Positions 1 to 6,164 are shown, counted from the stretch's first letter. The stretch is 6,188 nucleotides of DNA from Methylothermaceae bacterium (GCA_027024125.1 JALVSV010000147.1:1-6188); one strand, 5' to 3'. Translations and numbers: made by a program. The notes: a model not told the origin generated them from the letters alone.

Positions 1-2
1 AA

Positions 3-122
3 ATCGTGGGGGGGCTTGTCTACGCTCTGGCGCAAACATTCAAGATTATCGATCCCGAGGTCAAGAATCCTCAAACGCTTCATTGGGACAGGGCGACGCA
101 AGTGTTCGATCTTCTGCTGTGA
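3..122 (+). CDS. C-terminal fragment of an unrecognised protein
   Basis: An open frame enters from the left edge and ends at TGA 120-122, giving the last 39 residues of a protein. The other two plus frames look less protein-like, being rich in Arg/Ser or Cys, and this frame stops just before a strong hairpin, which suits a gene end. The visible tail opens with a short hydrophobic stretch (IVGGLVYALAQTF) and continues with a more polar segment (IIDPEVKNPQTLHWDRATQ) ending in VFDLLL. The hydrophobic part could be the end of a membrane helix or a buried helix; too little is present to decide. I do not recognise the family. In several gammaproteobacteria comEC lies upstream of exbB, but nothing here lets me claim that. 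A G7 run at 8-14 falls on two glycine codons. Confidence 0.5.
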   Translation: MVGGLVYALAQTFKIIDPEVKNPQTLHWDRATQVFDLLL

Positions 123-162
123 TTGCCATCGTTTGACGACTGGAACAGAATTCCCGACGAGA

Positions 163-194
163 ACGATGAGCCCGCCCCATGGCGGGCTCATCGT
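163..194. terminator. 14-bp perfect hairpin, likely terminator of the upstream gene
   Basis: Positions 163-176 and 181-194 are exact reverse complements separated by the 4-base loop CCAT, and the stem is GC-rich around CCCGCC/GGCGGG. It lies 40 bases after the stop of the partial upstream gene and 72 bases before the exbB start. There is no T-run on either side, so it is not a textbook intrinsic terminator. It may act as a weak terminator, a 3'-end stabiliser, or need Rho. Its place between two same-strand units supports a boundary role. Confidence 0.5.
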
Positions 195-231
195 CGTTGG
201 CATATCCCGAGGTTCATGCTGCAACTTGGGT

Positions 232-237
232 TACAAT
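232..237 (+). promoter_or_regulatory. Weak candidate -10 box upstream of exbB
   Basis: TACAAT at 232-237 matches the sigma-70 -10 consensus at five of six positions and lies after the hairpin and before the exbB ribosome binding site. No good -35 hexamer is found at 16-18 bases upstream (the sequence there is GAGGTT-like), and there is no TG extension. A start near 244 would leave a very short leader. It is listed only because the eight-gene run needs a promoter somewhere in 123-250. Confidence 0.2.
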
Positions 238-250
238 TAGCCAAATTGAT

Positions 251-257
251 AGGAGGT
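251..257 (+). promoter_or_regulatory. Strong Shine-Dalgarno site that fixes the exbB start
   Basis: AGGAGGT is a near-perfect anti-16S match and ends 9 bases before the GTG at 267. The other nearby GTG, at 256, is out of frame and reaches TAG at 271, so the 267 GTG is the sensible start. Confidence 0.75.
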
Positions 258-266
258 GAGTGACGG

Positions 267-893
267 GTGCTAGAGATTATCAAGGCTGGCGGTTGGCTTA
301 TGTGGCCGATTCTGGCCTGTTCCGTCGTGTCAACGGCGATCATTTGCGAGCGTTTTTGGAGCCTGCGCGTCAACCGGATCATTCCACCGCATCTCGTTGC
401 GCAGGTATGGAGCATGTATCGCAAGAACCAATTGGATTCATCCCGTCTCAGACAGTTGCAGACCAGCTCCCCACTGGGGGCAATTCTGGCTGCGGGGCTG
501 GTGAATCTTCGCTACGGCCGGGAGGTCATGAAAGAGGCGATCGAGGATGTGGGACGGCATGTGGTCCATGAGCTGGAGCGGTATCTGGATATTTTGGGGA
601 CCATCGCTTCCATCAGCCCTCTTTTGGGTCTTCTGGGAACGGTTTTTGGTATGATCAAGGTCTTTTCTGCAATCACTGCTTCAGGTGTCGGTGATCCACA
701 GGTGCTTGCCGGCGGCATCTCAGAGGCGTTGATTACGACGGCGGCAGGACTGTCGGTCGCTATTCCCACCTTGATCTTTCATCGGTATTTTCAGGGCAAG
801 GTGCTGGAACTGGTTTTGAAGATGGAAAATGAGGCCCTGCGGCTTATCGAGATCATGCACAGTGAGCAGCCTCACGAGGAGAAGGAGTCGTGA
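267..893 (+). CDS. exbB: ExbB/TolQ/MotA-family proton channel subunit
   Basis: This 208-residue inner-membrane protein of the MotA/TolQ/ExbB family forms, with ExbD, the proton-driven motor that energises TonB-dependent outer-membrane transport or a Tol-like partner. Three hydrophobic segments fit the family topology: about residues 9-27, 108-132 and 153-172. The conserved stretches are SPLLGLLGTVFGMI (117-130) and ISEALITTAAGLSVAIP (151-167), the pore-lining signature. The start is GTG, chosen from the strong AGGAGG site upstream. The stop overlaps the exbD start by four bases (GTGA), so the two are probably translated together at a fixed ratio. No tonB, tolA or tolB lies in the window, so whether it serves TonB or another system cannot be read here. 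ExbB naming is favoured over TolQ because the neighbours are lipid A/Kdo genes and not tol-pal genes. Confidence 0.92.
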   Translation: MLEIIKAGGWLMWPILACSVVSTAIICERFWSLRVNRIIPPHLVAQVWSMYRKNQLDSSRLRQLQTSSPLGAILAAGLVNLRYGREVMKEAIEDVGRHVVHELERYLDILGTIASISPLLGLLGTVFGMIKVFSAITASGVGDPQVLAGGISEALITTAAGLSVAIPTLIFHRYFQGKVLELVLKMENEALRLIEIMHSEQPHEEKES

Positions 894-1309
894 ATTTTCG
901 CCGTCAACGCCGCGAACGGATCGAGCTGAGCATGACGCCGATGATCGATGTGGTATTCCTGTTGTTGATTTTCTTCATGGTCACCACTACCTTCGAGCGT
1001 GAAGCCGCACTCAAAATAGAGCTGCCTGAAGCGAGAGGAGAGACGTCCAGTGAAAACAAGCCGTTGGAGGTCGTTGTCGATTCGCGGGGCAGATACTTCA
1101 TTGGCGGTCACGAGCTGGTGAATGTGCGTATCGAAACCTTGAAGAAGGCCATGAGTCAGGCCTTGAAACAGGGAGCCCGGAGGGTCGTGGTGATTTCGGC
1201 CGATAAACAATCTCCTCACCAGTCGGTGATTCGAGTGCTCGACGCGGCTCGTCAGCTCGGACTGAATCATATTTCCTTCGCAACCCAGGCAGAATCCGAT
1301 TCGCAATAA
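890..1309 (+). CDS. exbD: ExbD/TolR-family biopolymer transport protein
   Basis: This 139-residue protein has a single N-terminal membrane anchor (about residues 17-34) and a periplasmic domain, the ExbD/TolR plan and usual length. The start of the anchor reads SMTPMIDVVFLLLIFFMV; Asp20 is the conserved proton-carrying aspartate of the family. A basic cytoplasmic tail (RRQRRER, 4-10) fits the positive-inside rule. GTG at 890 overlaps the exbB stop, and GAGGAG at 876-881 gives a usable ribosome site 8 bases upstream. With ExbB it forms the proton-conducting stator-like complex in the inner membrane. TolR is the alternative name; the split between the two families needs a tree. A 15-base gap separates it from the next gene, where some related genomes instead carry lpxK. 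Confidence 0.92.
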   Translation: MNFRRQRRERIELSMTPMIDVVFLLLIFFMVTTTFEREAALKIELPEARGETSSENKPLEVVVDSRGRYFIGGHELVNVRIETLKKAMSQALKQGARRVVVISADKQSPHQSVIRVLDAARQLGLNHISFATQAESDSQ

Positions 1310-1324
1310 GAGATTAAAGGGTAG

Positions 1325-1513
1325 ATGGACACTAAACTGCTTGAAATTCTGGCCTGCCCCGTTTGCAAGGGTAAGCTCGTCTATGACAAAGAAGCACAAG
1401 AGCTGATCTGCAAGGCGGATAGACTGGCCTTTCCGATTCGCGACGACATCCCGGTGATGCTGGAAGAGGAAGCGCGCAAACTCACCCTGGAAGAATACGA
1501 TCAGTTGAAATGA
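1325..1513 (+). CDS. ycaR: Trm112/YcaR-family small zinc-ribbon-like protein
   Basis: This 62-residue protein is of the Trm112/UPF0434 (YcaR) family. The N-terminal [14 protein letters not shown] carries the CPVC pair (Cys11, Cys14), and the conserved second half reads [25 protein letters not shown] (about 27-51), with a third Cys at 29. The family length is close to 60 residues, so it looks complete. Eukaryotic and archaeal Trm112 proteins activate methyltransferases; the role of bacterial YcaR is not well settled, and I claim no specific partner. It is directly upstream of kdsB, as in E. coli, and its stop overlaps the kdsB ATG by four bases (ATGA), implying translational coupling. AAAGGG at 1316-1321 is a short-spaced ribosome site for the ATG at 1325. 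Confidence 0.9.
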   Translation: MDTKLLEILACPVCKGKLVYDKEAQELICKADRLAFPIRDDIPVMLEEEARKLTLEEYDQLK

Positions 1514-2298
1514 CACCATTTAAAATTGTCATACCGGCGCGTTATGCCTCTTCGAGGCTCCCCGGGAAACCGCTCTTGCCGATCGCCGGTAAACCCATGA
1601 TTGCGCACGTATGCCTGCAGGCTCTTAAAGCCAAGGCTGCGGAAGTGGTCGTTGCGACCGACGACGAGCGTATCGCCCAGGTGGCGGAGCAAACGGGAGT
1701 AAAGGCTCTGTTGACTTCGGCTGAGCATAGTAGTGGTACCGAGAGGATCGAAGAGGTCGCCAGTCTGTTGGATTGGCATGAAGATGACATCGTGGTGAAC
1801 TGGCAGGGTGACGAACCCTTGCTTTCATCGGAACTTGTCAGGTGTCTGGCCCAGTCTTTGGCGGGGAATGACGATGCCACCGTGGCGACATTGGCGGCGC
1901 CGGCCACGGAACAGGAGATTTTCAGTCCGCACGCGGTCAAAGTGGTCCTCGATCACGCCGATTATGCGCTTTATTTCAGCCGTGCCCCGATACCCTGGCA
2001 TCGTGATGCCTTTACTGATGCCCAGCCCCAGGTCCATACTGATCATTACTGGCGTCACATAGGCGTCTATGCCTATCGGGTGGGATTGTTGCACCGCTAC
2101 GTGCAATGGCATACCGCGCCGTTGGAACAGCTCGAATCGCTTGAACAATTACGGATCCTGTGGCACGGTGAGCGAATCGTCGTCGTAACCGTGGCACATG
2201 CTCCGGAAGCAGGGGTCGATACCCATGAAGATCTCAAACGGGTGGAAGCCTTGCTTCAAGGGGAGGAACCTGTCGCTACACAGAGAGGTGCAACATGA
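1510..2298 (+). CDS. kdsB: 3-deoxy-manno-octulosonate cytidylyltransferase (CMP-Kdo synthetase)
   Basis: KdsB is a cytosolic enzyme that activates Kdo with CTP to CMP-Kdo, the donor for the inner core of lipopolysaccharide. The family signatures appear in order: the N-terminal nucleotide-binding segment [15 protein letters not shown] (8-22), ATDDERI (49-55), SGTERI (75-80), WQGDEP with the metal-binding Asp101 (98-103), RAPIPW (158-163), HIGVYAYR (183-190), [12 protein letters not shown] (204-215) and GVDTHEDL (235-242). At 262 residues it is slightly longer than E. coli KdsB (about 248); the extra length is a non-conserved tail after residue 250. There is no good ribosome site at the ATG, so translation probably depends on the 4-base overlap with the ycaR-like gene. 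The next gene starts inside its stop codon. lpxK, a frequent neighbour, is not present here. Confidence 0.96.
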   Translation: MTPFKIVIPARYASSRLPGKPLLPIAGKPMIAHVCLQALKAKAAEVVVATDDERIAQVAEQTGVKALLTSAEHSSGTERIEEVASLLDWHEDDIVVNWQGDEPLLSSELVRCLAQSLAGNDDATVATLAAPATEQEIFSPHAVKVVLDHADYALYFSRAPIPWHRDAFTDAQPQVHTDHYWRHIGVYAYRVGLLHRYVQWHTAPLEQLESLEQLRILWHGERIVVVTVAHAPEAGVDTHEDLKRVEALLQGEEPVATQRGAT

Positions 2299-2780
2299 TT
2301 CGGATTCTGTTCGTCTGTATGGGAAACATTTGCCGTTCCCCCATGGCCGAAGGGGTGTTTCAGAAGCTGGTGGAACAACATGGACTGGCCGATCAGGTAT
2401 TGATCGATTCGGCGGGAACCCATGCCTACCATGTGGGCAAGCGGCCGGATCCAAGAGCTATTCGCACGGCTGGTGAGCGCGGTATCGATCTCAGCCTGCT
2501 ACAGGCCCGTCAGGTTGAGCCTGGTGATTTCGAGGAGTTCGATCTGGTGTTGGTGATGGATGAGCACAACTACGACACGCTGGTGTTTACCAGCGCCAAA
2601 CGCCATCAGCACAAGTTGGATTATCTGCTCAATTATGCGCCGCACCTGGGTACCCGTAATCTGCCAGATCCCTATTACGGCGGAGAGATCGGTTTCGACC
2701 GGGTGATGGACATGATCGAAGATGCCTGTGAAGGGTTGCTGCATCATCTAAAAGAACAACGGTTACGCCAGGTTCCCTGA
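2295..2780 (+). CDS. Low-molecular-weight protein-tyrosine phosphatase family
   Basis: This 161-residue cytosolic phosphatase of the LMW-PTP fold has the usual length. The P-loop C-x5-R-S is VCMGNICRSP, with nucleophile Cys8 and Arg14, and the general acid is Asp125 in LPDPYYGG (123-130). DSAGTHAYHVGKRPDPRA (38-55) is also typical. These proteins dephosphorylate tyrosine residues, and some act on bacterial tyrosine kinases of exopolysaccharide export; arsenate reductases share the fold. No Wzc-type kinase, polysaccharide operon or ars gene is in the window, so the substrate is open. Its position after kdsB recurs in gammaproteobacteria, where murB often follows; here a hydrolase follows instead. 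The ATG overlaps the kdsB stop (ATGA), and AGAGG at 2284-2288 provides a ribosome site. A 61-base gap precedes the next gene. Confidence 0.92.
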   Translation: MIRILFVCMGNICRSPMAEGVFQKLVEQHGLADQVLIDSAGTHAYHVGKRPDPRAIRTAGERGIDLSLLQARQVEPGDFEEFDLVLVMDEHNYDTLVFTSAKRHQHKLDYLLNYAPHLGTRNLPDPYYGGEIGFDRVMDMIEDACEGLLHHLKEQRLRQVP

Positions 2781-2841
2781 TTTTCCTGGAAACCGATCCC
2801 TCAAGATCCTATGCCGTTGCGCGAAAAATAAGGAGTTCGAG

Positions 2842-3567
2842 ATGAGTGTGCGAACGCGCGAAGTGGAATATTTCGATGGTGGAACCCGGTTGGTGGGGTT
2901 TCTTGCCTGGAACGACGCAGTCAAAGGACCGAGACCCGGTGTCCTGGTTTCCCACATGTGGGGGGGGCGTGAAGCATTTGTCTGTGACAAGGCCAGGGCA
3001 TTGGCGCAAATGGGGTATGTGGGATTTGCCCTCGACATGTACGGGGACGCACGGGTCGGCTCCGGTCCGGAAGAAAATGCACAATTGATGCAGCCGTTTC
3101 TCGACGACCGGTCGCTGCTGCAAAGGCGGATGATTTTGGCCCTGGAGATCATCAGGCAGCAGGCGGAAGTGGATCCCGGTCAGGTGGCGGCGATAGGCTT
3201 TTGCTTCGGTGGGCTATGTGTTTTGGATCTGGCCAGAACCGGCGAGGATTTCAGTGGTGTCGTGAGTTTCCATGGTTTGTTGAAACCGCCTGGAAACACC
3301 GAAGGAAAGCGAATCGTCGCCAAAGTTCTGGTTTTGCACGGCCATGATGATCCCATGGTGCCGGTGGATGACGTGGTGGCCCTTGAAGAGGAACTGACCC
3401 GAGCCGGGGCGGATTGGCAGATTCACGTCTATGGGAATACCATGCACGCTTTCACCAATCCCAAAGCGAACGATCCCGGCTTCGGTACCGTCTATAATCC
3501 TACGGCCGACCGTCGTTCCTGGGTGGCGATGCGAGACTTTTTCCAAGAACTATTCAATCCATCATGA
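2842..3567 (+). CDS. Dienelactone hydrolase family alpha/beta-hydrolase
   Basis: This 241-residue cytosolic alpha/beta-hydrolase of the dienelactone hydrolase family (PF01738 type) has the expected length. A Cys-Asp-His triad can be placed: Cys121 in the nucleophile elbow GFCFGG (119-124), Asp170 in LHGHDDP (165-171) and His202 in TMHAFTNP (200-207). Glu44 in [10 protein letters not shown] (37-46) matches the glutamate that tunes the cysteine in the family. Classical members open dienelactone in chlorocatechol degradation, but no catabolic genes are nearby, and many housekeeping members have unknown substrates, so no specific reaction is claimed. AAGGAG at 2830-2835 lies 6 bases before ATG 2842. 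The stop overlaps accA's ATG by four bases, tying its expression to fatty acid synthesis. A G8 run at 2960-2967 encodes the conserved Trp-Gly-Gly and is a possible slippage point. Confidence 0.9.
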   Translation: MSVRTREVEYFDGGTRLVGFLAWNDAVKGPRPGVLVSHMWGGREAFVCDKARALAQMGYVGFALDMYGDARVGSGPEENAQLMQPFLDDRSLLQRRMILALEIIRQQAEVDPGQVAAIGFCFGGLCVLDLARTGEDFSGVVSFHGLLKPPGNTEGKRIVAKVLVLHGHDDPMVPVDDVVALEEELTRAGADWQIHVYGNTMHAFTNPKANDPGFGTVYNPTADRRSWVAMRDFFQELFNPS

Positions 3568-4535
3568 AAAACAGCCTGCATTATTTGGATTTTGAGCAGC
3601 CGATTGCTGAACTTGAGGCCAAGATAGACGAATTGCGCCGGGTCGGTTTCGACAATGAGATCAATATCTCCGAAGAAATCGCCCGTCTGGAGGAAAAGAG
3701 CCGCAAGTTGACGGCGTCGGTATTTTCCTCATTGACTGCATGGCAGATTTCCCAGCTGTCCCGGCATCCACTCAGGCCCTATACCCTCGATTATATCCAG
3801 TTGATCTTCACCGATTTCCACGAGCTGCATGGGGACCGGACCTTCGCCGACGATCCGGCGATCGTGGCGGGTCTGGCACGGCTGGAAGGGCGGCCGGTGA
3901 TGGTGATCGGGCACCAGAAAGGTCGCGACACCAAGGAGAAAATCCGGCGTAACTTCGGAATGCCGAGGCCGGAAGGCTATCGCAAGGCTTTGCGATTGAT
4001 GCAAATGGCCGAGCGTTTTCATCTGCCTGTGTTGACCTTCATCGATACTCCTGGAGCGTATCCCGGTATCGATGCCGAGGAACGGGGACAGAGCGAAGCC
4101 ATCGCCCGCAATCTTTTCATGATGGCCCAGCTCAAGACCCCAGTGATTTGTACCGTGATCGGCGAAGGGGGATCGGGGGGGGCGCTCGCCATCGGAGTGG
4201 GTGACCGTCTGCTGATGCTCGAATACAGTACCTATTCGGTCATCTCTCCGGAAGGCTGCGCATCCATTTTGTGGAAGAGCGCTGACAAGGCCGAACTGGC
4301 GGCAGATGCCATGGGGATCACTTCACAATGTTTGGAGGAGTTGGGATTGATTGATGAAATCATTCCAGAGCCGTTGGGAGGTGCACATCGGGATAAGAAA
4401 CAGGCAGCGGCCAATATCAAGGAAGTGTTGTTGCGCCATCTGGATCAACTGACCCGTGTCCCCCTGCCCAACCTGTTGGATGAGCGTTATGGACGACTGA
4501 TGAGCTACGGAGTCTATACCGAAGAATCTGCATGA
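3564..4535 (+). CDS. accA: Acetyl-CoA carboxylase carboxyltransferase subunit alpha
   Basis: AccA (323 residues; E. coli 319) pairs with AccD to form the carboxyltransferase that moves CO2 from biotin on AccB to acetyl-CoA, making malonyl-CoA, the committed step of fatty acid synthesis in the cytosol. The N-terminal helix [17 protein letters not shown] (8-24) is a family hallmark. The crotonase-like core follows: [24 protein letters not shown] (86-109), [19 protein letters not shown] (116-134), [20 protein letters not shown] (161-180), [15 protein letters not shown] (200-214) and [13 protein letters not shown] (225-237). No strong ribosome site precedes the ATG, so coupling through the ATGA overlap with the hydrolase gene is likely. 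tilS overlaps its stop in turn. A G8 run at 4175-4182 encodes part of the glycine-rich motif. accD, accB and accC are not in the window. Confidence 0.97.
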   Translation: MKNSLHYLDFEQPIAELEAKIDELRRVGFDNEINISEEIARLEEKSRKLTASVFSSLTAWQISQLSRHPLRPYTLDYIQLIFTDFHELHGDRTFADDPAIVAGLARLEGRPVMVIGHQKGRDTKEKIRRNFGMPRPEGYRKALRLMQMAERFHLPVLTFIDTPGAYPGIDAEERGQSEAIARNLFMMAQLKTPVICTVIGEGGSGGALAIGVGDRLLMLEYSTYSVISPEGCASILWKSADKAELAADAMGITSQCLEELGLIDEIIPEPLGGAHRDKKQAAANIKEVLLRHLDQLTRVPLPNLLDERYGRLMSYGVYTEESA

Positions 4536-5878
4536 ATGACCTGCTCGGGAAACTATGCCATTTTCTCGATCGATACCCTGCCAACCGTTATCTGGTCGGC
4601 TACAGCGGCGGCCTCGATTCCCACGTGTTGTTACATTTGTGCGCCAGATTCAGGGGCAAAAGAGGCGGGGAATTCATGGCTGTACATGTCAATCATGGCC
4701 TTCATTCCGATGCCGGCAGATGGCAGGAACACTGCCAAAGCATCTGCGAGGATCTGGGTATTCCCTTTGAATCCATTGCTGTCGACGCCCGTTCGCGGTC
4801 GGGTGAAAGCCCGGAAGAGGCAGCCAGAAATGCCCGCTATCAGGCTTTTTCCGGATTGTTGAAGGCTGGGGAAGCGCTGTTGTTGGCTCATCACCAGGAT
4901 GATCAGGCGGAGACGGTTTTGTTGCAACTGATGCGTGGAACCGGCCTGGGCGGCTTGTCAGGCATTGGCCGGGAGACGCGCTTGGGTGCAGGCAAGGTGC
5001 TGCGGCCTTTGCTGGATGTGCCAAGACGGGATTTGTTCGACTATGCCCAAAAGAACCGGCTGACGTGGATTGATGACCCCAGCAATCTGGAAACCGATTT
5101 CGACCGCAATTATCTTCGTCATCATATCTTTCCTCTCCTAAAGCAGCGGTGGCCTGCCTGCTCCAGAATGCTGGCCCGCGCAGCCTCCCATTGTGCGGAT
5201 GCCGACAGGCTGATGGCCCAATGGGGAGGCCCCATGCTGCAGGACATGCTTGATGAGCAGGGGGGGCTCGATCTGTCAGTATTTTGCGAGCATAGTCGTC
5301 AGGCGCAGCGATGGTTGCTTCGGATGTGGTTGAAGGGCCAGGGGTGGCGGGCTCCATCAGCTGTATTCGTAGACAGGATCCTTAACGAGGTGATACCGGC
5401 CCGTCGTGATGGGAATCCACAGGTTGCCTGTGACGAGGTGGAAATACGCCGGTATCGCCACAAACTCTATGCCCTCCCACGGCTTCCTGTTCCGGATCCA
5501 GGTTGGTGCATCAGCTGGAATGGTGACGACCCCTTAAATCTGCCCGACGGCTCGTTGTTGGAGGCCAACAGGACAATGGGTCGGGGAATCGATCCTGCAA
5601 AGTGGCATCGTGCCAGGATAACCGTACGGTACCGGCAAGGTGGGGAGCGGTGTTGGTTGCCCGACAGACGGGGGCATCGCTCGTTGAAGAAGCTGTTTCA
5701 GGAACGTGGAGTCCCGCCCTGGTTGAGGGAACGCATCCCTCTGATTCTTTTGGATGAAGAATTGGTGGCTGTGGGTGATTTATGGTTATGTGACGCAGTT
5801 TCAGCTTCATCTACCGCTGAGGCCGTTCAGCTTAGCTGGACCAGCAGGACCACGTCATTCAACCACGTAATGGATTGA
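4532..5878 (+). CDS. tilS: tRNA(Ile)-lysidine synthase
   Basis: TilS (448 residues; E. coli about 430) attaches lysine to C34 of the CAU anticodon of tRNA-Ile2 using ATP, changing decoding from AUG to AUA; it is essential in most bacteria. The PP-loop SGGLDS (25-30) binds [14 protein letters not shown] (51-61), [26 protein letters not shown] (119-144) and the DDPSN...[10 protein letters not shown] block (181-201) complete the N-terminal catalytic domain. The C-terminal tRNA-binding domain is seen in [41 protein letters not shown] (365-405) and [10 protein letters not shown] (412-421). About 27 residues after this are not conserved. ATG 4532 overlaps the accA stop (ATGA); an ATG at 4536 is out of frame. 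It is the last gene of the run, and its stop is followed within six bases by a large palindrome. A G7 run lies at 5260-5266. Confidence 0.96.
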   Translation: MNDLLGKLCHFLDRYPANRYLVGYSGGLDSHVLLHLCARFRGKRGGEFMAVHVNHGLHSDAGRWQEHCQSICEDLGIPFESIAVDARSRSGESPEEAARNARYQAFSGLLKAGEALLLAHHQDDQAETVLLQLMRGTGLGGLSGIGRETRLGAGKVLRPLLDVPRRDLFDYAQKNRLTWIDDPSNLETDFDRNYLRHHIFPLLKQRWPACSRMLARAASHCADADRLMAQWGGPMLQDMLDEQGGLDLSVFCEHSRQAQRWLLRMWLKGQGWRAPSAVFVDRILNEVIPARRDGNPQVACDEVEIRRYRHKLYALPRLPVPDPGWCISWNGDDPLNLPDGSLLEANRTMGRGIDPAKWHRARITVRYRQGGERCWLPDRRGHRSLKKLFQERGVPPWLRERIPLILLDEELVAVGDLWLCDAVSASSTAEAVQLSWTSRTTSFNHVMD

Positions 5879-5883
5879 ATGAA

Positions 5884-5983
5884 GGGGCAGGTGGTCTGCT
5901 TCGAAAGCCTCGCCGGCAGGGAGGCCGGCGTGGGGCCTACAGGGAAGTATTCTCGGCGTTTTTCGAAGCAGACCACTTGCCCC
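5884..5983. repeat. Long inverted repeat with 23-bp arms, 54-base centre
   Basis: The arms 5884-5906 and 5961-5983 are reverse complements at 22 of 23 positions, and the single difference would be a G-U pair in RNA transcribed from the plus strand. The arms run from GGGGCA at the outside to TTCGAAA at the inside. The centre contains a GC hairpin and ends with a T5 run (5959-5963) that enters the right arm. TTGAAT occurs at 5875-5880 and 5987-5992, three bases outside each arm, so a 106-bp unit with a 6-base direct repeat is possible. The left TTGAAT overlaps the tilS stop codon. Possible natures are a MITE-like insertion, a transcript-end structure or a regulatory RNA. There is no T-run after the right arm, so it is not a canonical terminator as a whole. 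Confidence 0.8.
5911..5930. repeat. GC-rich hairpin nested in the large palindrome
   Basis: CGCCGGC (5911-5917) and GCCGGCG (5924-5930) pair perfectly around the 6-base loop AGGGAG. An alternative pairing of CGCCG (5911-5915) with CGGCG (5954-5958) would place a stem directly before the T5 run at 5959-5963, so two exclusive folds are possible. Confidence 0.65.
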
Positions 5984-6046
5984 GGCTTGAATAGATGACG
6001 GAGCCCTGGCTGGACCAGGCATCGGGGTTTCCCCCCCACGGCATTG

Positions 6047-6055
6047 TGATAGAAT
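6047..6055 (+). promoter_or_regulatory. Candidate extended -10 promoter for the gene at 6165
   Basis: TGATAGAAT contains a TG extension at 6047-6048 and a -10 hexamer TAGAAT at 6050-6055 that differs from consensus at one position. The -35 region at 17-base spacing (6027-6032) is poor, which extended -10 promoters tolerate. Transcription would start near 6062 and give a leader of about 100 bases before ATG 6165. It is supported only by motif and position. Confidence 0.4.
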
Positions 6056-6062
6056 TGCCATA

Positions 6063-6079
6063 GCGTGGCGATTCCACGC
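6063..6079 (+). repeat. Small hairpin at the predicted 5' end of the leader
   Basis: GCGTGG (6063-6068) pairs with CCACGC (6074-6079) around a 5-base loop. It would lie at the very 5' end of an mRNA started from the candidate promoter just upstream. Such 5' stem-loops can protect mRNAs from decay; that role is inferred. Confidence 0.45.
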
Positions 6080-6099
6080 GAACTTTTGCTAACAAAGCC

Positions 6100-6117
6100 T
6101 TGAGAGTACAATCTCAA
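6100..6117 (+). repeat. Second leader hairpin
   Basis: TTGAGA (6100-6105) pairs with TCTCAA (6112-6117) around the 6-base loop GTACAA. It is an AT-rich weak stem 47 bases before ATG 6165, and could be chance. Confidence 0.3.
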
Positions 6118-6164
6118 TGAGTGGCTCGAATTAATTATCTACTGGAGAAGAGGGGGTTTAACCT

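Larger units (their letters stand above)
5879..6164. other. Structured intergenic region between tilS and the next gene
   Basis: These 286 bases hold no plausible gene on either strand. They contain, in order, a 100-base palindromic element, a small CTGG/CCAG hairpin (6005-6019), a C7 run (6031-6037), an extended -10-like sequence, two short hairpins and an AT-rich leader with a purine-rich ribosome site. The left part probably belongs to the tilS 3' end and the right part to the promoter and leader of the gene at 6165. Confidence 0.7.

Noticed and set aside
16..240. A 74-residue plus-strand open frame at the left end
   Set aside because: It reads through the hairpin at 163-194 and is rich in Arg, Ser and Cys. 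The frame ending at 122 is more protein-like.
872..1519. A 215-residue open frame on the minus strand across exbD and the ycaR-like gene
   Set aside because: It lies fully opposite two well-identified genes, shows no recognisable motif and is explained by codon bias of the sense strand.
2295..2780. Arsenate reductase as the name for the phosphatase
   Set aside because: The P-loop CMGNICRS and the LPDPYYGG acid loop are those of ordinary low-molecular-weight tyrosine phosphatases, and no ars genes are nearby.
2771..2794. Possible terminator hairpin after the phosphatase gene (GGTTCC with GGAAACC)
   Set aside because: The stem is short with a bulge, no T-run follows, and part of it is coding.
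4689..5357. A 222-residue minus-strand open frame inside tilS
   Set aside because: It is antisense to a clear TilS sequence, its composition is rich in Pro, Ser, Ala and His as expected of a shadow frame, and it has no supported start.
5884..5983. CRISPR repeat or integron attC site
   Set aside because: There is only one palindromic unit, with no repeat-spacer pattern, and the attC core features are not visible.
5827..6117. A 96-residue minus-strand open frame covering the intergenic palindrome
   Set aside because: It runs from the leader of the next gene into the tilS end, encodes both arms of the palindrome, has no clear ribosome site and resembles no family I know.
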